From Clostridium aceticum (GTDB taxonomy: Bacteria > Bacillota > Clostridia > Peptostreptococcales > Natronincolaceae), in the NCBI RefSeq assembly GCF_001042715.1, contig NZ_CP009687.1:1541418-1605417 (forward strand): 64,000 nt of DNA. The letters are read 5' to 3'. The translations under genes and the position numbers were made by a program. A model generated the notes under the pieces. The model saw only the letters and a program-made list of their open reading frames with translations. It was not told where the DNA came from and searched no databases. Positions 59,684-64,000 of this stretch are shown piece after piece (the stretch's first letter is position 1; each line of letters begins with the position of its first letter).

Positions 59684-60841
59684 ATGGAAGTATATTTAGA
59701 TAATGCTGCTACAACAAAACCTGCAGACGAGGTTGTAGATGCCATGGTAAAATCTCTTAAGGTGATGTATGGCAACCCATCTTCGTTACACAGAAAGGGT
59801 GTAGAGGTAGAAAAAGAAATTAAAAAAGTTAGAAAGCTGTTAGCAAAGGCTCTAGGTTGCAATGAAAAAGAAGTGATTTTTACTTCTGGAGGCACAGAAG
59901 CAAATAATTTAGCTATAAGAGGATTGGTGAAGGCAAATAGCAGAAAAGGTAATCATCTTATTACATCAAAAATAGAACATAAATCGGTGCTCAGTCTATT
60001 TCAACAGTTAGAAGAAGAGGGATATAAAGTTACTTACTTAGATGTTGATGCAAAAGGATTTATCTCTCTGGAGAAATTAGAAGAGTCGGTTACAAAGGAT
60101 ACAATTTTGGTAAGTGTTATGCAGGTAAATAATGAAGTGGGTAGTATACAACCTATTAAGGAAATTGTAAAAATCATAAAGGGAAAAAACTCCGATACAA
60201 GAATACATATTGATGGTGTGCAATCCTTTGGAAAGCTAAAATATTCTGTTAAAGATTTAGAAGTAGACAGTCTTTCTATTAGTGCACATAAATTTCATGG
60301 ACCCAAGGGAATTGGTGCACTTTATATAAAAAATAATGTAAGAATGATGCCTTTAATGGTAGGTGGTGGACAAGAATCAGAGCTTCGAGCAGGGACTGAG
60401 AATGTGCCTGGTATTTTTGGTCTAGGTGAAGCAGTAAGGCTATCCTTCGAAGAGCAAGAGAAGAAAATAGATAAGATAAGAAAGTTGAAGAAGTACTTAA
60501 TTGATACACTAAAAGAAAATCTAGAGGATATCCATATATCTACGGAAGAAAGTGAACAATATGCACCCCATATTGTTAATGTTTCTTTAAAAGGAGTAAG
60601 AAGCGAAATCATGCTACATAGTTTGGAATCAGATGGTATCTATATATCTTCAGGGTCTGCATGTTCTTCTAAAAAGAGAGGTTATAGTCATGTCTTAGAA
60701 GCAATGGGTATGAAGGAAAACCATATAGATAGTGCCATAAGGATTAGTTTGAGTTATATCAATACAGTAGAAGAAATAGATTATGCAGTGGGCAGCATTA
60801 AAAAACATCTCAATAGCTTAAGGAAAATTATTAGGAGGTGA
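59684..60841 (+). CDS. Cysteine desulfurase (NifS/IscS family) paired with ThiI
   Basis: 385 residues. PLP-dependent: start YLDNAATTKP, TSGGTEANNLAIRG, the PLP Lys in ISAHKFHGPKG (~203) and the catalytic Cys at about 327 in SSGSACSSKKRGYSH on a short loop. It takes sulfur from cysteine as a persulfide. thiI starts 7 bp later, the same pairing as B. subtilis nifZ-thiI, in which the desulfurase feeds ThiI for 4-thiouridine in tRNA. No iscU neighbour, which supports a dedicated tRNA/thiamin sulfur role. Confidence 0.93.
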   Translation: MEVYLDNAATTKPADEVVDAMVKSLKVMYGNPSSLHRKGVEVEKEIKKVRKLLAKALGCNEKEVIFTSGGTEANNLAIRGLVKANSRKGNHLITSKIEHKSVLSLFQQLEEEGYKVTYLDVDAKGFISLEKLEESVTKDTILVSVMQVNNEVGSIQPIKEIVKIIKGKNSDTRIHIDGVQSFGKLKYSVKDLEVDSLSISAHKFHGPKGIGALYIKNNVRMMPLMVGGGQESELRAGTENVPGIFGLGEAVRLSFEEQEKKIDKIRKLKKYLIDTLKENLEDIHISTEESEQYAPHIVNVSLKGVRSEIMLHSLESDGIYISSGSACSSKKRGYSHVLEAMGMKENHIDSAIRISLSYINTVEEIDYAVGSIKKHLNSLRKIIRR

Positions 60842-60848
60842 TAGCGTA

Positions 60849-62024
60849 GTGAAAGATGTTATAATCATTCGTTACGGTGAGATTATTTTAAAGGGACTCA
60901 ACAAAAAATTTTTTGAAGATAAACTTGCAAAGCATATTCGGCATGCGTTAGTAGATTTAGGAAAGCCAAAGGTTTATAAGGAGCACAGTAGGATTTATGT
61001 AGATGTAGATGATTATAATCCACAAGAGATTATTGATAGAGTTAAGAGGGTTTTTGGTGTTGTTTCTATTAGTCCAGCAAAGCGATTTCCTGTAGATATG
61101 GAGGAAATCAAAAAAGTAGTGATCCAAGAAATTCGAGAAAAAGTGGAAAAATACGGTGTAAAGACCTTTAAAATAGAGAGTAAAAGAGCCGATAAAAAAT
61201 TTCCTATGAAATCCCCCGAAATTAGTAGAGAAATAGGAGGATTTGTCTTACAGAACATAGAAGAAATATCTGTAGATGTACATCGTCCAGATATTTCTGT
61301 GCACGTAGAAGTCAGAAGTGACACTGCTTTTGTACATAGTGAAAAAATAGAAGGTTTTGGAGGCTTGCCGCTAGAAACCAATGGAAAGGCACTGTTACTA
61401 CTTTCTGGAGGTATTGATAGCCCTGTAGCTGGTTGGTTAGTGGGGAAAAGAGGTGTAGAGATTGAAGCCATTCATTTTCACAGTTATCCCTTCACCAGTG
61501 AAAGAGCAAAGGAAAAGGTGATGGATTTAGCTAAAATTGTGGCTTCATATTGTGGAGAATTCAAGATTTACTCTATAAACCTATTACCAATACAAAAGGA
61601 AATCAATGAAAAATGTCCTGAAGAGGAAATGACAATTCTATCAAGACGGTTTATGATGAAAATTGCTGAAAAAATAGCCTTGAAATTTGAGTGTGATGCA
61701 TTAGTGACGGGAGAAAGTATTGGACAAGTTGCCAGCCAGACAGTAAAAAGTCTTCATGTAACCAATGCGGCAGTAAATATACCAGTATTTAGACCATTAA
61801 TAGCCATGGATAAAGTGGATATCATAGAATTAGCTAAAAAAATTGGCACCTATGAAACTTCTATACTGCCCTTTGAAGATTGTTGTACTGTATTTTTACC
61901 TAAACATCCAGTGACTAAGCCGAAGCTGGAAAAAATATTATACTCAGAGGAGTTATTGGATGTAGAGGAATTAATAGAGAGTGCTATTGATGAAATGGAA
62001 GTAATAAATACACTTGAAATTTAA
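60849..62024 (+). CDS. thiI: tRNA 4-thiouridine synthetase ThiI
   Basis: 391 residues from GTG 60849; TAGGAGGTGATA lies just upstream, inside the end of the desulfurase gene. Ferredoxin-like N terminus, THUMP domain (~60-165), then a PP-loop ATPase with ALLLLSGGIDSPVAGWLVGK (~180). It lacks the C-terminal rhodanese domain, as in Bacillus, so the partner desulfurase must supply the sulfur directly. It adenylates U8 of tRNA and inserts sulfur. Coupled to the upstream gene. Confidence 0.95.
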   Translation: MKDVIIIRYGEIILKGLNKKFFEDKLAKHIRHALVDLGKPKVYKEHSRIYVDVDDYNPQEIIDRVKRVFGVVSISPAKRFPVDMEEIKKVVIQEIREKVEKYGVKTFKIESKRADKKFPMKSPEISREIGGFVLQNIEEISVDVHRPDISVHVEVRSDTAFVHSEKIEGFGGLPLETNGKALLLLSGGIDSPVAGWLVGKRGVEIEAIHFHSYPFTSERAKEKVMDLAKIVASYCGEFKIYSINLLPIQKEINEKCPEEEMTILSRRFMMKIAEKIALKFECDALVTGESIGQVASQTVKSLHVTNAAVNIPVFRPLIAMDKVDIIELAKKIGTYETSILPFEDCCTVFLPKHPVTKPKLEKILYSEELLDVEELIESAIDEMEVINTLEI

Positions 62025-62051
62025 AAAAATTTATTTTAGGGAGGAACAACA

Positions 62052-62534
62052 ATGGATCAATTTACTCACTTCAATGAAGAAGGAAGAGCTAAGATGGTGG
62101 AGGTAGGCAACAAGCTAAATACAAAGCGAGAGGCTGTAGCAACAGGAAGTATTTATATGATGCCTGAAACTTTAAACAAAATAGTTGACCATGAAATTAG
62201 CAAAGGGGATGTATTAGCGGTATCGCAAGTTGCGGGGATTATGGCTGCTAAAAAAACAAGTGATATGATTCCAATGTGTCATAACATTATACTTACTGGA
62301 GCAGACATTCACTTTAATGTGGATAAAGAGAACAATAAGATTGATATCCAAGCCACTGTTAGAACTACAGGAAAAACAGGGGTTGAAATAGAAGCACTGA
62401 ATGCAGTTTCAACAGCAGCACTTACTATTTATGATATGTGCAAAGCAGTAGATAGAGGTATGGAAATTACTGATATTAAATTAGTTAAGAAAACAGGTGG
62501 AAAGTCAGGAGACTTTATAAGAGATGAAGAATAA
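62052..62534 (+). CDS. moaC: Cyclic pyranopterin monophosphate synthase
   Basis: 160 residues, full length. [20 protein letters not shown], the active-site region [39 protein letters not shown] and [16 protein letters not shown] are diagnostic. With MoaA it makes cPMP, the first molybdopterin intermediate. AGGGAGGA lies 6 bases before the ATG. moaA is not in the window; mogA lies convergent next to it, so a molybdenum cofactor cluster is spread over both strands. Confidence 0.96.
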   Translation: MDQFTHFNEEGRAKMVEVGNKLNTKREAVATGSIYMMPETLNKIVDHEISKGDVLAVSQVAGIMAAKKTSDMIPMCHNIILTGADIHFNVDKENNKIDIQATVRTTGKTGVEIEALNAVSTAALTIYDMCKAVDRGMEITDIKLVKKTGGKSGDFIRDEE

Positions 62535-62560
62535 AAAATAAGCACAATGTGCTTATTTTT
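62534..62560. terminator. Bidirectional terminator between moaC and mogA
   Basis: AAAAATAAGCAC-AAT-GTGCTTATTTTT, perfect 12-bp stem; overlaps both stop codons. Confidence 0.93.
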
Positions 62561-63056
62561 TATGGCTACCACCACATTCACCTTCGATACCTTTAAGTAT
62601 TCCTATGCCATGAGAAAGAGCAGGGAGAATGACTTCTAAACTTTCTTTTACCCCTTTAGGACTGCCGGGTAGATTGATGATTAAGGTCTGTTTACGAATA
62701 CCTGCTACAGCACGGGAGAGCATAGCCTTAGGGGTAATGCTGAGGCTTTTCATACGAATGGCTTCAGATATACCAGGAGCTAATCTATCAACCACATCTA
62801 ATGTAGCTTCGGGTGTAACATCTCTAGGAGAAAAGCCTGTGCCACCAGTGGTGAAAACAATATCTAGTTTTGCTTCATCGCACATAGCTATCAAGGCACT
62901 GGCTAGTTTTTCTCTTTCATCTGGCACAATAACGTATTCTTTTAAAACTCCGCCAATTTCTTTCATTATCTCAGCAATCAATGGACCGCTGGTATCTTGG
63001 CGTTCACCTACAGAACCTTTATCACTAGCAGTAATTACTCCGATTGTAAATGTCAT
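62553..63056 (-). CDS. mogA: Molybdopterin adenylyltransferase-type protein (MogA/MoaB)
   Basis: 167 residues with IGVITASDKGSVGERQDTSG, IVFTTGGTGFSPRDVTPEAT, LAPGISEAIRMKSL and LIINLPGSPKGVKESL, the MogA/MoaB fold. It adenylylates molybdopterin before metal insertion. The C terminus GECGGSHKK is short and polar. GGAGGAAAT precedes the ATG. A divergent palindromic repeat lies just upstream of the gene. Confidence 0.93.
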   Translation of the reverse strand: MTFTIGVITASDKGSVGERQDTSGPLIAEIMKEIGGVLKEYVIVPDEREKLASALIAMCDEAKLDIVFTTGGTGFSPRDVTPEATLDVVDRLAPGISEAIRMKSLSITPKAMLSRAVAGIRKQTLIINLPGSPKGVKESLEVILPALSHGIGILKGIEGECGGSHKK

Positions 63057-63089
63057 ATTATTTCCTCCTTAAGTATGTAAAGATATTTG

Positions 63090-63186
63090 TAGATAATCAA
63101 CTGCAAAGCTTAACAAAATGCAGACCCTATGCATTTCCCAAGCTACAGAAGGGTAGATTTTGTTAAGGTATAAAATTGCTTATCTA
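63090..63186. repeat. Family 1-like palindromic repeat, divergent copy (97 bp)
   Basis: Ends TAGATAATCAAC and ATTGCTTATCTA are inverted, matching the ends of the 123-bp family; inside, CTTAACAAAAT pairs with ATTTTGTTAAG. The middle differs from the other copies. Same layout (outer ends, inner stem, short loop), so probably related by ends rather than by body. Confidence 0.6.
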
Positions 63187-63243
63187 TAGAATATAGTATT
63201 AGTATAGCTTATCCTTTGCTAAAGTGCAAAGGGTGTTAAATAA

Positions 63244-63284
63244 ATAAAAAAACCTCCTATAGATTATATAATCCATAGGAGGTT
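63244..63284 (-). terminator. Terminator of pflA
   Basis: Minus strand AAACCTCCTATGGAT pairs with ATCTATAGGAGGTTT followed by TTTTATTTA. Confidence 0.9.
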
Positions 63285-63311
63285 TCAATATATGATAATG
63301 CTTTTCTTAAA

Positions 63312-64000
63312 CTAAGCAGTAAGAATATATTTACTATACTTATCAAATATCATTCTAGCCTTAGCAATATCTTCTTCACTGGCATCAGGAATTCCTTCTA
63401 AAGGATAAGAACTACTGTACTCTTTCCATTTGAATTTACCCATAGAGTGATAGGGGAGTAAATCTACTTTTTTCACGGACTTAAGTGTCAAAACAAACTC
63501 TGCTAGTGCTCTTAATGATTCTTCTTCATCTGTAATCGTAGGAATAACAACATGTCGAATCCATATAGGGATATTCTTATGATCTAAAGACTTAGCAAAA
63601 GACAAAATCCTGCTATTGTCAACACCTGTCAAATCTTTATGCTCATCAGGGCCGATGTGTTTTAAGTCCAAGAGAACCAAATCTATATACTTTAACATTT
63701 CCTCTATATTCATATGAGAAGAAATGAAACCAGAAGTATCTAAGCAAGTATGAATATGAAGTTTTTTTAATTCTTTTAGTAAACTTAGCAAAAACTCTGG
63801 CTGCATAGTAGGTTCTCCACCACTGATTGTAACGCCCCCTCCAGATGCTTTAATGAAGGGTATATATTTTTTAATGTCTTCAACTAAGTCATCTACACTC
63901 ATCTCTTTACCATCTGATAGATTCCAAGTGTCCCTATTATGGCAAAACTTACATCTTAAAGGACAACCTTGAAAAAAGATCACATAGCGAATTCCTGGAC
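63312..64000 (-). CDS. pflA: Pyruvate formate-lyase activating enzyme (N terminus outside window)
   Basis: About 229 residues are visible; the frame stays open through the right edge (PGIRYVIFFQGCPLRC), so ~15-20 N-terminal residues are missing. Radical SAM enzyme: the cluster-binding CPLRCKFC (Cys-x3-Cys-x2-Cys) is followed by TWNLSDGK, SGGGVTISGGEPTMQPEF and LDTSGF, all PflA hallmarks. It generates the glycyl radical of pyruvate formate-lyase under anaerobic conditions. pflB, if adjacent, lies beyond the edge. A strong terminator follows. Confidence 0.93.
   Translation of the reverse strand, partial: PGIRYVIFFQGCPLRCKFCHNRDTWNLSDGKEMSVDDLVEDIKKYIPFIKASGGGVTISGGEPTMQPEFLLSLLKELKKLHIHTCLDTSGFISSHMNIEEMLKYIDLVLLDLKHIGPDEHKDLTGVDNSRILSFAKSLDHKNIPIWIRHVVIPTITDEEESLRALAEFVLTLKSVKKVDLLPYHSMGKFKWKEYSSSYPLEGIPDASEEDIAKARMIFDKYSKYILTA

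Overview
The window looks like chromosomal DNA of a low-GC, anaerobic, spore-forming Firmicute of the class Clostridia, probably near Alkaliphilus or Natronincola. This rests on the AT-rich sequence, the strong AGGAGG ribosome sites with frequent TTG and GTG starts, glycyl-radical activase (pflA) and arginine deiminase genes, a degSU-degV block, a protein that resembles a small acid-soluble spore protein, and CCA-encoded tRNAs. The genus is an inference.

Layout. 0-7 kb: the start of arginine deiminase, a heterodimeric multidrug ABC exporter (BmrCD type), a MocR regulator and a YegS/BmrU lipid kinase. 7.5-13.3 kb: a 1798-residue signalling protein (pseudokinase, AAA ATPase, TPR, GAF, GGDEF, GAF) and ykuS. 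13.4-23.5 kb: hutH, several small unknown genes, degS-degU-degV, a LysR regulator and a CDF metal transporter. 23.7-24.0 kb: a compact locus with the architecture of a par/Fst-type type I toxin-antitoxin module. 24.3-25 kb: a decayed tyrosine integrase lying against the 3' end of tRNA-Leu(CAA). 25-34 kb: a YdjM-like membrane protein, an ECF sigma gene whose two halves meet at an A_AAA_AAG heptamer, its anti-sigma factor, polA-coaE-lytic transglycosylase, a peptide-binding lipoprotein and tRNA-Leu(GAG).

34.2-47.2 kb is an accessory, scarred region. Two diverged copies of a ~305-bp ywbE segment bracket it. Inside lie a second ECF sigma/DUF4179 pair of different base composition, small membrane and zinc-ribbon proteins, fragments of a group II intron, an IS3 transposase and a phage Ig-like gene, a frameshifted large serine recombinase and a cation-chloride-cotransporter-like permease. 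An 86-bp piece of the phage gene recurs next to the second ywbE.

47.3-52.4 kb is a sugar-acid operon (KdgT-type permease, split UxaA-type dehydratase, DapA-family aldolase) facing an IclR regulator, with two palindromes upstream. 52.6-55.5 kb holds an MFS remnant, a yaiI/yqxD-family gene, an AmiS/UreI channel and an N-formylglutamate amidohydrolase-like gene. 55.9-57.3 kb is an eleven-tRNA array. 57.3-64 kb carries asparaginase, a candidate C-rich small RNA, a LUD protein, a cysteine desulfurase-thiI pair, moaC, mogA and the partial pflA.

Two families of palindromic interspersed repeats recur: a TATAGATAA-ended family (4.3, 54.6 and, divergent, 63.1 kb) and a GCGTTAAC-ended family carrying the TCATCCTGAGCG word (19.3 and 51.5 kb). 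Several genes carry single-base length changes in A or T runs. These may be real decay, programmed slippage or consensus errors, and the sequence alone cannot tell which.
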